From Ww85 sp963745765 (lineage in GTDB: Bacteria; Desulfobacterota; Desulfobulbia; Desulfobulbales; Desulfocapsaceae), in NCBI GenBank assembly GCA_963745765.1, contig CAVUYQ010000020.1:62001-126000 (forward strand): DNA of 64,000 bases, written 5' to 3'. Every line of letters starts with the position of its first letter. Positions within the stretch are counted from its first letter, which is position 1. The notes beneath the pieces were generated by a model that was not told where the DNA came from, searched no databases, and was given only the letters and a program-made list of their open reading frames with translations. Below, one piece after another: positions 46,179-54,645 of this stretch. A program made the translations under genes and the position numbers.

Positions 46179-47194
46179 AAGTGGGGATATTTGGCCAAGT
46201 AACTGATATATATGTATTTTTAAAACTATCACAGAACGGAAGAGATAACGGCGCGAATACCCGCCGCCCCTTTCAAGACCGTATTCCCGCCCTTTTCTCT
46301 TCTATGTCGGGGCTAAGCCGACAATACAGCAAATAGGTCCGGTCCTGAAAGACGGCGGTCTGCATTCAGATCAGTGCACTCTTCTTTCCAAAACCCCTAA
46401 AACCCCTTCTCCGGCTACCAAAACCCGTCAGGCAGTTAACCGATAGTTCCCTGTCAGGACAACACAACGCGCTCTATTAGAACAGGAAAAAGCCGCGCGA
46501 AGAAACCGTTGCCGGTATCAAGAATGTCCCGAATGCTGTTGACAATATTGTTGGCAGTGCTAATCTGCCGTAGACCCCGATCTGAACAGGAGATCAGGGG
46601 AAATGGCAGAACATTGCAAAGGATGGAAGACAGATGAGTAAAGAAGCTCATTCACCGACCAGTGTTCAAACGAGTGTAGGTACCTTCGAAGTCGATATTG
46701 TCCTCGGGCGCCTCTATCCATGAGAAAGACAGGTTGAAGAAAAAATAAGTGCACTGGCTGAAATCAGTGTGAAACATCTACAACCTTCTCGCCGGATGTA
46801 CCTCGAGAAACGTGGGCATCTCGTCCCGGCGGACCAATGATCAAGATGCCTCCGGCAAGAAAACAAGAATAAACAACCGGGCCTCGGTAATCGTCGCTCA
46901 ATCACGGTAAACTCCGGGCCTGGCAAAAGTTGACTGGTAAAGGAGCACGGTATTAAAAAGGGACAAAAAATAAGCTGAGAGAAACAATCGCCAATGATGA
47001 CGTGGCACGAAGGAGTTGCGTCTGCAGTTCCGGTCCGGCGATTATTGAACTCGGCGCGCACGCAGTGGAAACAGGCCACGATGTATCAATTTTGAAAAGC
47101 GTCTGGCAGAAAACAATTTCTTCCTTTCGTGGATAATTTTTACCATTCGGCGTATCCCCATTAAGCGGGTCGCACCGGGTATTGGAGTTATACT
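46179..47194. other. Gene-free 1-kb stretch, possibly decayed coding DNA
   Basis: No convincing gene, RNA or repeat is seen. Short stretches read as protein-like but are broken by stops in every frame, for example VAGIKNVPNAVDNIVGSANL near 46500 and GPAIIELGAHAVETGHDVSI near 47030 on the + strand. Composition is similar to the surroundings. It probably holds remnants of one or two inactivated genes lying between the broken TRAP operon and the Ldh2-type gene. Confidence 0.4.
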
Positions 47195-48268
47195 ATGCAG
47201 GTTTTTTCCTATGCAGCACTGAAAGCTTTCACCACGTCGGTGTTCCTGAGCATGGAATGTTCCGAAGCGGATGCCCGAAAAGGTGCTGATGTATTGCTGG
47301 CAGCCGACCTGAGAGGGGTCGACTCACACGGAGTAGCGCGCTTGAGTTCCTATGTCAGGCTCTGGGAAAACGGTCGTATTAATGCACATCCGAAGATACG
47401 TGTTGTCCATGAGACACCGAGCACGGCAGTGATAGATGGCGATTCAGGGCTTGGCCTGGTGGTGGCTCCGGTAGCCATGGCCTGCGCCATTAAGAAAGCC
47501 GAGCAGGTCGGAACAGGCTGGGTGGCCGTGAAAAATTCCAATCATTACGGCATTGCCGGCTATCATGCCATGCAGGCCCTGGAACACGACATGATCGGCA
47601 TATCCATGACCAACGCCAGTCCACTGGTGGTACCGACCTTTTCCCGGGAACGGATGCTTGGTACCAACCCGATCGCCGTTGCCTTTCCTGCCGGAGAAGA
47701 GCCGCCTTTCGTCGCCGATTTCGCCACGACAACGGCGGCCTATGGGAAACTGGAAATTCTTCAGCGCAAGGAGGCTGACGTCCCTCCCGGCTGGGTGCAG
47801 GACCCCGAGGGCAACCCGAGCAAGGATTGTCATGCCGTCAGCAAAGGCGGCGGACTGCTGCCCCTGGGCAGTGATCGCGAGCACGGCAGCCACAAAGGCT
47901 ATTGCCTCGGCGCCATGGTGGATATTTTCTCTGCCGTTCTGTCCGGGGCCAACTACGGCCCCTGGGTACCGCCCTATGTGGCCTTCCTCGAGAAGAAACA
48001 GGATCTGGTCGGTGCCGGTATCGGCCATTTTTTCGGCGCCCTGCGGATCGATGCCTTCCGCCCGGCGGATGAATTCAAGAGCCATATGGACAAATGGATA
48101 AGACGCTTCAGAGAGGCCGAGCCGATTGCTGTTGACAACAAGGTTCTGGTTCCCGGTGATCCGGAGCGGGAATGTGAGAAAATTCGGATGACAGAAGGTA
48201 TCCCGCTGCTTGACCCGGTGGTCGCTGACCTGTCGGTACTGGCCGAAAAATTTGCTCTTTCTCTGTAA
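47195..48268 (+). CDS. Ldh2/malate-L-lactate dehydrogenase family protein
   Basis: 357 residues. Catalytic His in RGVDSHGVARL (about 47-57), cofactor segment NSNHYGIAGYHAMQAL (about 112-127), NPIAVAFPAGEEPPFVADFATT, and GHSHKGYCLGAMVDI-type region (GSHKGYCLGAMVDIFSAVLSG). This is the conventional NAD(P)-dependent 2-oxoacid/L-2-hydroxyacid oxidoreductase family (malate, L-sulfolactate, 2,3-diketogulonate, ureidoglycolate). Closer to the family consensus than the paralogue at 37740-38795. ATG at 47195 with GGAG 8 bp upstream. Convergent with an Asp/Glu-racemase-like gene 24 bp away. Confidence 0.92.
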   Translation: MQVFSYAALKAFTTSVFLSMECSEADARKGADVLLAADLRGVDSHGVARLSSYVRLWENGRINAHPKIRVVHETPSTAVIDGDSGLGLVVAPVAMACAIKKAEQVGTGWVAVKNSNHYGIAGYHAMQALEHDMIGISMTNASPLVVPTFSRERMLGTNPIAVAFPAGEEPPFVADFATTTAAYGKLEILQRKEADVPPGWVQDPEGNPSKDCHAVSKGGGLLPLGSDREHGSHKGYCLGAMVDIFSAVLSGANYGPWVPPYVAFLEKKQDLVGAGIGHFFGALRIDAFRPADEFKSHMDKWIRRFREAEPIAVDNKVLVPGDPERECEKIRMTEGIPLLDPVVADLSVLAEKFALSL

Positions 48269-48292
48269 TTTCCGGCCCTGACTGGAATGGTG

Positions 48293-48925
48293 TCAGCTTT
48301 TGACAGCACTTTTTAATTTTCTCACTGCCGATCCCGGGGCGGTAAGAATCGGGATGTCAGTTACCTCTTTACAAATTTCCGCGGCTGTTGACATTGAAAA
48401 GTGGGCGAGCATTATTGCGTCATAGCCTTTCAGGGTAGCGGCCGTCTCGGCAATGAGTTGATCATGGAAGGCCTGATTACCATTCGCAGCGGCTTCCCTG
48501 GCTCCCTTGACGAAGGTGGTTTTCAATGAGGCCCCTTGCGGTGCTGACTGAGAGAATTCTTTCTCCATACTCTCAATCGATGGTGTGAATGTTGCCAGCA
48601 TTGCCAGCTTCAGCCCCTTTGCAAAGGCTGCATCGAACATCGCATCATTGGGTTTCAGGACAGGTATCGAAAAATGTCTCTGCACAAGATCGATCGCCTC
48701 TCCGAAAGCCGAACAGGTGAAAAGGATGCCGTCAGCCCTCGTTGTAACCGCGTATTCCGCCAGTGCGACAATACGGCTGGCCGTTTCCCGGCCGGCGGAA
48801 CGATCACGGGAAAGGCTGTCATCCAGGAGGTGAACGAGTTCTGCCTGCGGCCACAGGGAAGTAAAAGCATCAATGGTGGGCGGGATAGACAGCATGGTAG
48901 CATGGATAAGTGCGATACGGCTCAT
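48293..48925 (-). CDS. Asp/Glu racemase superfamily protein with one catalytic Cys
   Basis: 210 residues. First catalytic Cys in ILFTCSAFGEAI (about 75). The usual second Cys loop is replaced by IMLAHFSMSTAAE (about 173-185), where His/Ser stand where Cys is expected. In this superfamily, loss of one Cys is known in arylmalonate decarboxylase and maleate isomerase relatives, so this is unlikely to be a true two-base racemase; a decarboxylase or isomerase acting on a substituted malonate or dicarboxylate is possible. ATG at 48925. Stands alone between convergent and divergent neighbours. Confidence 0.85.
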   Translation of the reverse strand: MSRIALIHATMLSIPPTIDAFTSLWPQAELVHLLDDSLSRDRSAGRETASRIVALAEYAVTTRADGILFTCSAFGEAIDLVQRHFSIPVLKPNDAMFDAAFAKGLKLAMLATFTPSIESMEKEFSQSAPQGASLKTTFVKGAREAAANGNQAFHDQLIAETAATLKGYDAIMLAHFSMSTAAEICKEVTDIPILTAPGSAVRKLKSAVKS

Positions 48926-49114
48926 GGTATACCTTTTCTTTTAATTAAAATGATGCTTGCCAGGAAACACTTTTATTTATTATGCTCCGTCCTGTACTCA
49001 TTATCTGTGTATGATCCGACATTTCGCGTCGTCGAGAGAATGTAAGATTCCACGATCGCCCAACTGCGGCCTGCTGCTGCATACGGCCGGTCAAAAGAGA
49101 AAAGAGGCTCCGGT

Positions 49115-49552
49115 ATGAGACAGCAGACCATCACGGTTGGATGCAGCGTCAGTTTTTCAAAAACGGTTGGCGAAAGCGATATCTATCTGTTTGCCGGCAT
49201 CACCGGCGACCTCTCCCCAAATCATGTCAATCGGGAATTCATGAAAAAGACATCCTACGGCAGACGCATCGCCCACGGGGTTCTGCTGATGGGCTATATG
49301 TCCACCGCATCATCTCTTCTGCTTCAGCAATACCCGGCTTCAAATAATGATGCAACTGCTGTATCACTCGGCTATGACCGCGTGCGCTTCCTGAAACCGG
49401 TATTCATCAACGATACCATCACGGTAAACTATACCGTTGCGCGTTTTGACAAAGAAAAAAAACGATCCATCTCTGACATTGAAGTTATCAACCAGCATGG
49501 AGAAATAGTTGCCGTAGCCCAGCACATCTTGAAATGGGTCGCAAATTCCTAG
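49115..49552 (+). CDS. MaoC-family (R)-specific enoyl-CoA hydratase
   Basis: 145-residue single hot-dog domain. Catalytic Asp/His pair in GDLSPNHVN (about 31-39), followed by RIAHGVLLMGYMS, the hydratase-2 motif. Hydrates trans-2-enoyl-CoA to (R)-3-hydroxyacyl-CoA or acts on mesaconyl-type acids. ATG at 49115 with AGAGGCTCCGGT upstream. It is convergent with an AroE-like gene and near other CoA enzymes (52.8-57.5 kb), suggesting one degradative pathway. Confidence 0.88.
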   Translation: MRQQTITVGCSVSFSKTVGESDIYLFAGITGDLSPNHVNREFMKKTSYGRRIAHGVLLMGYMSTASSLLLQQYPASNNDATAVSLGYDRVRFLKPVFINDTITVNYTVARFDKEKKRSISDIEVINQHGEIVAVAQHILKWVANS

Positions 49553-49609
49553 CCGGATCCAGCCTGATTATTATTCCCGGAGGATTGTGACACCGCGAGA
49601 GAGGAAGGA

Positions 49610-50431
49610 TTAAGCACCCATTTTCTGCATTTCTTCTGCTATCACTTTTTCCATCACCGCAAGCGGAGCCTCGTGCCCGGTGTATAATTCGACCTGACCA
49701 CAGGCCTGATGCAGCAGCATCCTCACACCGGGGACGGTAATACAGCCGGCACCTTTGGCCTCCCGCAGAAGCCTGGTTTCAACCGGGATAAAAACAGCAT
49801 CCATGACAATCAGCTTTTCCCGCAGTTTTTCCAGCGCCACCGGGCTATCATCAGGTGCATTAAAGCCTATCGACGTCGCGTTTACCAGGATATCATGGCT
49901 GCCATCTGCTGAAAACGCCTCCAGGCTGCCTCCCATCTGCAACCCCAGGTCAGCGGCAAGCCTCTGCGCTTTGTCGACAGAACGATTGTAAAGGATTACC
50001 TCGGCTCCCGCTTCAGCCAGACCATAGGCTACGGCCCTGGCGGCGCCGCCACCACCCAGCAGGGCGACTCTCTTACCGGTAAGGCTGGTTACTTCCTGCA
50101 GGGCCCGCATCGCACCAATATAGTCCGTGTTATAGCCGGTCAAAAATCCATCCCTGTTATCAATGGTGTTTACTGCGCCGATCACCTCTGCTGCCGGATC
50201 CAGCCGGTCAAGATAAGGGATGACGGCGGATTTAAAGGGCATCGAAACATTCATGCCCCGTATGCCAAGAGCGCGTATGGCTTTTACGCCCTGCTCTGCG
50301 TCGGTGATACCGAAATAGACAAAGGTATAATCTATCCCGAGTTTTCTATAGGCGGCGTTGTGAACTTCAACCGCCATCCGGTATGGATGGGCGGCCATCG
50401 AGCCGCATAATGTGGGCAGTGAGTGTGGCAT
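49610..50431 (-). CDS. Shikimate dehydrogenase-like protein (AroE family), non-canonical substrate site
   Basis: 273 residues. NADP domain GGGGAARAVAYGL (about 126-138), catalytic Lys67 in NVSMPFKSAV and Asp103 in GYNTDYIGA, ATSIGF and C-terminal LLHQACGQVELYTG all match AroE. But the N-terminal SxSPxxHN motif that holds shikimate in biosynthetic AroE reads AAHPYRMAVEVHNAAY here, losing both Ser, so the substrate may be different (quinate-like or another cyclic/acyclic hydroxyacid). ATG at 50431. It is divergent from a second AroE-like gene (50879), with a MITE-like element between. Confidence 0.88.
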   Translation of the reverse strand: MPHSLPTLCGSMAAHPYRMAVEVHNAAYRKLGIDYTFVYFGITDAEQGVKAIRALGIRGMNVSMPFKSAVIPYLDRLDPAAEVIGAVNTIDNRDGFLTGYNTDYIGAMRALQEVTSLTGKRVALLGGGGAARAVAYGLAEAGAEVILYNRSVDKAQRLAADLGLQMGGSLEAFSADGSHDILVNATSIGFNAPDDSPVALEKLREKLIVMDAVFIPVETRLLREAKGAGCITVPGVRMLLHQACGQVELYTGHEAPLAVMEKVIAEEMQKMGA

Positions 50432-50660
50432 AGCTGTTTTTTAAACTCCTGAGCGGCTTAAGGTACATCCCTCGGTCTGGCAATTAAAAAACAAACACAA
50501 TTCCGGCAAAATAAATAAGGAGCACGATTGTTCTCTATCGGGAGAACCTAGGCAATTTCTTTGCACCTGTCAACAGCGGTGCTCTAGAGGACGGATGGTA
50601 TTTGTACGCCTTGCATCAGGAATAGGAAACGGCTAGGATAGTCCGGATGATACCTAGTTA

Positions 50661-50797
50661 GTGTCGTCATAAATGGCCATTTTACCCTAACTCTTCGTTG
50701 CTCTCAAAATTTAATCCGCGGAATATCGTCTATATGCCTGTGGTTAAATTTATGAGCGCCTCGATTTAGAACAAAAATCTCATTTATGGACAGACAC
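50661..50797. repeat. MITE-like element, copy B1
   Basis: 137 bp. Ends GTGTC(TG)TCATAAATGG / CCATTTATGGACAGACAC, flanked by a perfect 6-bp direct repeat TAGTTA (50655-50660, 50798-50803), indicating recent transposition. Core stem CTCAAAATTTAA / TTAAATTTATGAG around loop CGCGGAATATC..TATATGCCTGTGG. The rest of the 447-bp gap between the two AroE-like genes shows no gene. Confidence 0.78.
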
Positions 50798-50878
50798 TAG
50801 TTAATGCCGTTCTAACGCATTGCCGGACTATCGCCTGCCTGCGTGTGACTTCTGATCCCTGTAGTGTGGACAAAAACG

Positions 50879-51667
50879 ATGACAGCCCGCTCAAGCTCTG
50901 AAACAACAAGCGTTCTAGCAATAATCGGGGATCCCGTAAAACAGGTGAAATCCCCTGCTACCTTCAAAGACTATTTCACGTCGCATGGCATCAATGCGGT
51001 AATGGTACCACTGCATGTTGGCGAAAAGGACTTTCTGACGGTTCTGGGAGGATTGCGTGCGGTGAAAAATTTTGCCGGCGCTATCGTGACCATTCCCCAT
51101 AAATACCAGGCCTACCAGGCGGCTTGCAGCAGAGGCCCGATGGCGCTTAAGACCGGGACGGCCAATGTACTCACTCCCATCGGGGAAGACCGCTGGTCAG
51201 CAGAAATGCTGGACGGCATCGGACTTCTTAACGCCCTGCAGAAACGTGGTATTGCCGTCAGGGGATTACGAACCTTGCTCATCGGTGCGGGAGGAGCTGG
51301 TACGGCTATCGGGGTGGCTCTCGAGCAGCTGGGTCAGGTTGCTTCAATCTCCATAACAGATCCCGACAGGACAAGGGCGGAGAATCTTCTTGCCAAACTG
51401 CAGAACGGTGGAATTGCCGGACCGGACCCCGCCGGCTACCAGCTGGTTATTAACGCCTCACCGATTGGCATGGGGAGCAATGAAAGTCCCGTTGACGCGG
51501 CCCGGATTGCATCCGGCACCATTGTCTGCGACGCCATTATGGAGCCGCCTAAAACCCGGTTTCTGCAAATAGCTGAGCATAGGGGCTGTACCATTGTCGA
51601 GGGCAGAGAGATGCTGCTTGGACAGGTTGAAGACATTGTCCGTTTTTTCGGACTGCAGGCTGCATAA
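50879..51667 (+). CDS. Shikimate dehydrogenase-like protein (AroE family, SdhL-type)
   Basis: 262 residues. Catalytic Lys75 (TIPHKYQ), Asn96 (TANVLTP) and Asp112 (EMLDGIGLL) are present, with the NADP loop GAGGAGTAIGVAL and INASPIGMG. The usual NTD before the catalytic Asp is MLD, and the substrate motif reads VKSPATF with only one Ser, placing it with the SdhL-like catabolic branch rather than biosynthetic AroE. The start is uncertain: ATG 50879 or GTG 50864, neither with a good ribosome site. Followed by an SDR gene 98 bp downstream, a likely partner. Paralogue on the other strand at 49610-50431. Confidence 0.87.
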   Translation: MTARSSSETTSVLAIIGDPVKQVKSPATFKDYFTSHGINAVMVPLHVGEKDFLTVLGGLRAVKNFAGAIVTIPHKYQAYQAACSRGPMALKTGTANVLTPIGEDRWSAEMLDGIGLLNALQKRGIAVRGLRTLLIGAGGAGTAIGVALEQLGQVASISITDPDRTRAENLLAKLQNGGIAGPDPAGYQLVINASPIGMGSNESPVDAARIASGTIVCDAIMEPPKTRFLQIAEHRGCTIVEGREMLLGQVEDIVRFFGLQAA

Positions 51668-51765
51668 TCCCTGATGCATACTTATGGGTCACCTTGCATA
51701 ACCAAATTATTCAAGATACCCTTTATGTATACCTCAAATAACCATCTTGTAAATGGACCGGCAGA

Positions 51766-52548
51766 ATGGAAAAGACACTAAACAGCAAAGTGGCGCTTAT
51801 CACCGGCGGTGCACGGGGCATCGGCCTTGGCGTGGCCAGGCGGCTTGCTGCGGAAGGTTTCGAGCTGGCAATCATCGGCAGAAAGCGGGAATCTGAAGTT
51901 GACAGCCTGGGTGGGTTACGTGCCCTGGGCCGGGACGTGCTCTATTGCCGGGGAGATATCAGCAGAACCGGTGACATCGAGGAGATAGTCCGGAAGATCT
52001 ATGGTCATTACCCGCAGGTCAACCTGCTGGTAAACAATGCAGGTATAGCACCGGATAAGCGGGTTGATCTGCTGCAGACTTCGGAAGCAAGCTACCACAA
52101 GGTGATGAATACCAATCTTGCCGGTCCCTTCTTCCTGACCCAGCGTATTGCCAGGCGTATGCTTGCGGCAAAGACGGAAAATCCCGGGTTTCACGGCCTT
52201 ATCGTCACTATTTCATCAATCAGCTCAACGGTTGCCAGTGTTGAACGGGCCGAGTACTGTATCTCAAAGGCCGGGCTCAGCATGCTCACCAAGCTGTTTG
52301 CCTGCCGGCTGGCAGCCTACAATATTCCCGTTTACGAGGTACGTCCGGGGATAATACGGACCGACATGACCGAGAAAGTTCGCGAGAAATACGACAGCAT
52401 GCTGGCAGAAGGGCTCTGCCTGACGGCCAGGTGGGGTACGCCGGATGATGTCGGTAAAACGGTCGTTTCACTGTCACGCGGAGACTTTCTCTATTCCACT
52501 GGACAGGTTTTCATGGTGGATGGGGGATTGACGGTGTCCCGCCTCTAG
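51766..52548 (+). CDS. SDR-family oxidoreductase
   Basis: 260 residues. TGGARGIGLGVARRLA (about 14-29), NNAGIAP (about 91), catalytic Ser in TISSISSTVAS, Tyr/Lys as YCISKAG (about 165-171) and VDGGLTV at the C-terminus. NAD(P)-dependent oxidation/reduction of a hydroxyl group. Clusters with the SdhL-type gene, so may act on the same carbon ring or chain. The 98-bp upstream gap contains part of the CCTTG/TTATTCAAG repeat family (51693-51718). No strong ribosome site is visible at ATG 51766. Confidence 0.9.
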   Translation: MEKTLNSKVALITGGARGIGLGVARRLAAEGFELAIIGRKRESEVDSLGGLRALGRDVLYCRGDISRTGDIEEIVRKIYGHYPQVNLLVNNAGIAPDKRVDLLQTSEASYHKVMNTNLAGPFFLTQRIARRMLAAKTENPGFHGLIVTISSISSTVASVERAEYCISKAGLSMLTKLFACRLAAYNIPVYEVRPGIIRTDMTEKVREKYDSMLAEGLCLTARWGTPDDVGKTVVSLSRGDFLYSTGQVFMVDGGLTVSRL

Positions 52549-52554
52549 TCCGGT

Positions 52555-52789
52555 ATTCATGAGCCGATACAGCCCGCTCTCCTGCGTCGCTTTTGCGGTT
52601 CACATACTACTGTATGGTGAATCGCAAGTCTCCTTGGCAAGCAGGCTGTCTCAACTCGTGAAATATCCGGACTAGCCCCGCATTCATGAGCCAATATACC
52701 CCGATTTTCCGGGTCGCTTTTGCGGTTCACCTATTGTAGTCTAGTAAATCGCAAGTCTCCTTGGCAAGCAGACTGTCTCGACTCGTGAA
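52555..52789. repeat. Tandem pair of 108-bp palindromic units
   Basis: Units 52555-52662 and 52682-52789 have identical length. Each opens ATTCATGAGCC and closes CTCGTGAA (inverted ends TTCAYGAG), with shared blocks TCGCTTTTGCGGTTCAC and CGCAAGTCTCCTTGGCAAGC. The central hairpin (GGTTCACATAC / GTATGGTGAATC in unit 1) varies in unit 2. They lie between convergent genes and could act as a bidirectional terminator or transcript-processing signal. Confidence 0.7.
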
Positions 52790-52809
52790 CGTAGCGCTGA
52801 CCTATTCTC

Positions 52810-53595
52810 TTAGAAACCGGTGAACGAGGGTTTTCGTTTCTGTTTAAAACTCTCCTTTCCTTCCATGCCGTCAGCCGACTGAGCCGCAAGCCCGCTGGCT
52901 ATTGACTCAAGAGCGGTTACGGGCTGACCGGCTGCCAGGCCGTTTATAACCTGTTTTGCCAGACTCACGGCTACCGGCGATGATTGACAGATCTGATCGG
53001 CAAGCTCAAGCGCCTGCTGCAAGCCTTCATTAACCGGCACGACTTCATCGACCAGACCGATGCTGCATGCCTCCAGCGCCGAGATCGGTTTGCCCGTAAA
53101 GATCAATTTCTTCAGTTTGCTCGGGCCGGTCAACTGCAATGCTTTCTGGGTACCCATCCAACCCGGCAAGGTGCCTACCGTCACCTCGGGAAAGGCGTAC
53201 TGCGACTGCTCCTCAGCAATCCTGATGTCGGCGGCCAGGGCCAGTTCCAGGGACCCCCCGAAGGTATAGCCGTTTGTTACGGCAATAACAGGCTGCAGGA
53301 GTTCTTCAAGGCTCCTGATAATACGATGCCCCCGGCGGACCCAGTTTCTCCACATCTCGAGGGGGGGAAGCGACGACCAGGCCTTAATATCCGCTCCTAC
53401 CCCGAAGGCGCGCGGTGTCTTCGAATAAAGGATGACAGCGCGCACCGAGCGATCCTGGTCAATTTCCGAGAGGAAGGCATCGAGCCGTTCCATCATCTCC
53501 CAGCTGATGGCATTCAGTTTATCCGGGCGATTGAGGGCAATCATTGCCACCTGGTTGCGAACGTCACATACAATTGTTTCAACTTTCTTGCTCAT
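52810..53595 (-). CDS. Enoyl-CoA hydratase/isomerase (crotonase) family protein
   Basis: 261 residues from the chosen start. Oxyanion-hole motif FGVGADIKAW (about 60-69). Both catalytic Glu are present: GGSLELALAAD (about 107) and YAFPEVTVGTLPGW (about 127). Hydrates 2-enoyl-CoA in beta-oxidation-like pathways. Start set at ATG 53595 (MSKKVETIV) because GGATAAG precedes it; the frame stays open to 53694 without a site or conserved residues. The adjacent minus-strand GntR gene ends 105 bp upstream, so the two may be co-transcribed. Confidence 0.92.
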   Translation of the reverse strand: MSKKVETIVCDVRNQVAMIALNRPDKLNAISWEMMERLDAFLSEIDQDRSVRAVILYSKTPRAFGVGADIKAWSSLPPLEMWRNWVRRGHRIIRSLEELLQPVIAVTNGYTFGGSLELALAADIRIAEEQSQYAFPEVTVGTLPGWMGTQKALQLTGPSKLKKLIFTGKPISALEACSIGLVDEVVPVNEGLQQALELADQICQSSPVAVSLAKQVINGLAAGQPVTALESIASGLAAQSADGMEGKESFKQKRKPSFTGF

Positions 53596-53699
53596 TGCGC
53601 TTATCCTTTTTTTGTGCCGGCAGATACCGGTTAACTTTCGTATCAGTGATGAACAGGGAATAACAATACTATCCGACCCCGCCATACTGATCATTTGTT

Positions 53700-54371
53700 T
53701 CAGTAGGTCGATTGTATATAGGCTTTAACCGAAGTGAGATGATGGTACATCGCTTCCTCCGCTTTCGTTTCGTTTCGTTGCCTGACGGCTCTGACAACGG
53801 CTGCATGTTCCCTGTTGAACAAAGCCCAGTTGTCGGAAGTGATCCACTCCTGCTTTTTCAGGCACCAGTCGTCTGAAAGACGCATCTTACTGATCCCGGA
53901 ATAGAGTGCAATAAGCAGCGAGTTCCGGGTGGCAATTACCAGGGTCTCGTGGAAAAGGACATCCCATTTCTCGTTTGTCTCCAGATCCTTGGCCTCATCG
54001 TTACGCTTCGCGCAAAGGGCGAGTCTCTCAATTTCCTGAAAGGAGGCTCGCTGGGCAGCGGCAGCGGCGATTTTCGGCTCAAGCATCAGGCGGGCCTCCA
54101 TGATTTCCATCGGATTGGTTCTCTGGGTTGCAATCTGGAACGCTTCAGTACTGAGTGCCGGGCGGGGACCGACAAAGGTGCCCTTTCCGACATGCCGCCA
54201 GAGCAGATCTTCTGCTTCGAGGTGTGATAAAATCTTCCGTAATCCGCTGCGGGACAGGCCAAGATTTTCACAGAGTTCCCGCTCCGACGGAAGACGCTCT
54301 CCGAGCTGGTATTGGCCGTTTGAAAGGTTTTCCTTCAGCAGTACCAGGGCACTGATTGTTTTGTTCTGCAT
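53700..54371 (-). CDS. GntR/FadR-family (FCD) transcriptional regulator
   Basis: 223 residues. HTH at about 10-75 (LPSERELCENLGLSRSGLRK) and FCD domain (MEIMEARLMLEPKIAAAA, LFHETLVIATRNSL, NREHAAVVRAVRQRN). Divergent from the CoA transferase/acyl-CoA dehydrogenase genes and upstream of an enoyl-CoA hydratase, so probably controls this CoA pathway. Two inverted repeats (54414-54431 and 54498-54518) lie in the divergent region. Confidence 0.88.
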   Translation of the reverse strand: MQNKTISALVLLKENLSNGQYQLGERLPSERELCENLGLSRSGLRKILSHLEAEDLLWRHVGKGTFVGPRPALSTEAFQIATQRTNPMEIMEARLMLEPKIAAAAAQRASFQEIERLALCAKRNDEAKDLETNEKWDVLFHETLVIATRNSLLIALYSGISKMRLSDDWCLKKQEWITSDNWALFNREHAAVVRAVRQRNETKAEEAMYHHLTSVKAYIQSTY

Positions 54372-54413
54372 AGGTTTTCTATCCTGACCCGTTAAAAATT
54401 TTACATTTTAAAT

Positions 54414-54518
54414 ACCAATACATTAATTGGTTCAACAGGTCAAATTAAAATAGTGCGTTATATTGAACTAATAGAAGTTTTTACCTAATAAGAATAGACA
54501 CCAATATCAATTTGGTGT
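54414..54518. promoter_or_regulatory. Two ACCAA/TTGGT dyads between GntR and CoA-transferase genes
   Basis: ACCAAT-ACATTA-ATTGGT (54414-54431) and ACACCAA-TATCAAT-TTGGTGT (54498-54518). The shared ACCAA...TTGGT core and divergent placement suggest operators of the adjacent GntR regulator. Confidence 0.45.
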
Positions 54519-54645
54519 ATTTTCCAGGCATTTCCCTGCCAGTATCCGGGGCGGCACGAGGTAGCGCCGTTTTTCCAGGGAGGCGGCCGGATGCTGGATG
54601 CACAGATAATACAAGCAGTACTGAAAAAACCATAAGGACGAACCT

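Noticed and set aside
46130..46180. Possible sigma-54 promoter upstream of dctP (TGGC and TTGCA elements)
   Set aside because: The spacing between the GG and GC elements on the minus strand is 8 nt rather than 10, so it does not fit the -24/-12 pattern.
46714..47079. 121-codon minus-strand frame in the gene-free stretch
   Set aside because: No ribosome site, Cys/Phe-rich composition unlike neighbours, no recognisable motif.
52555..52789. CRISPR-like array
   Set aside because: Only two 108-bp units with similar rather than variable interiors; no cas genes; the units are palindromic repeats.
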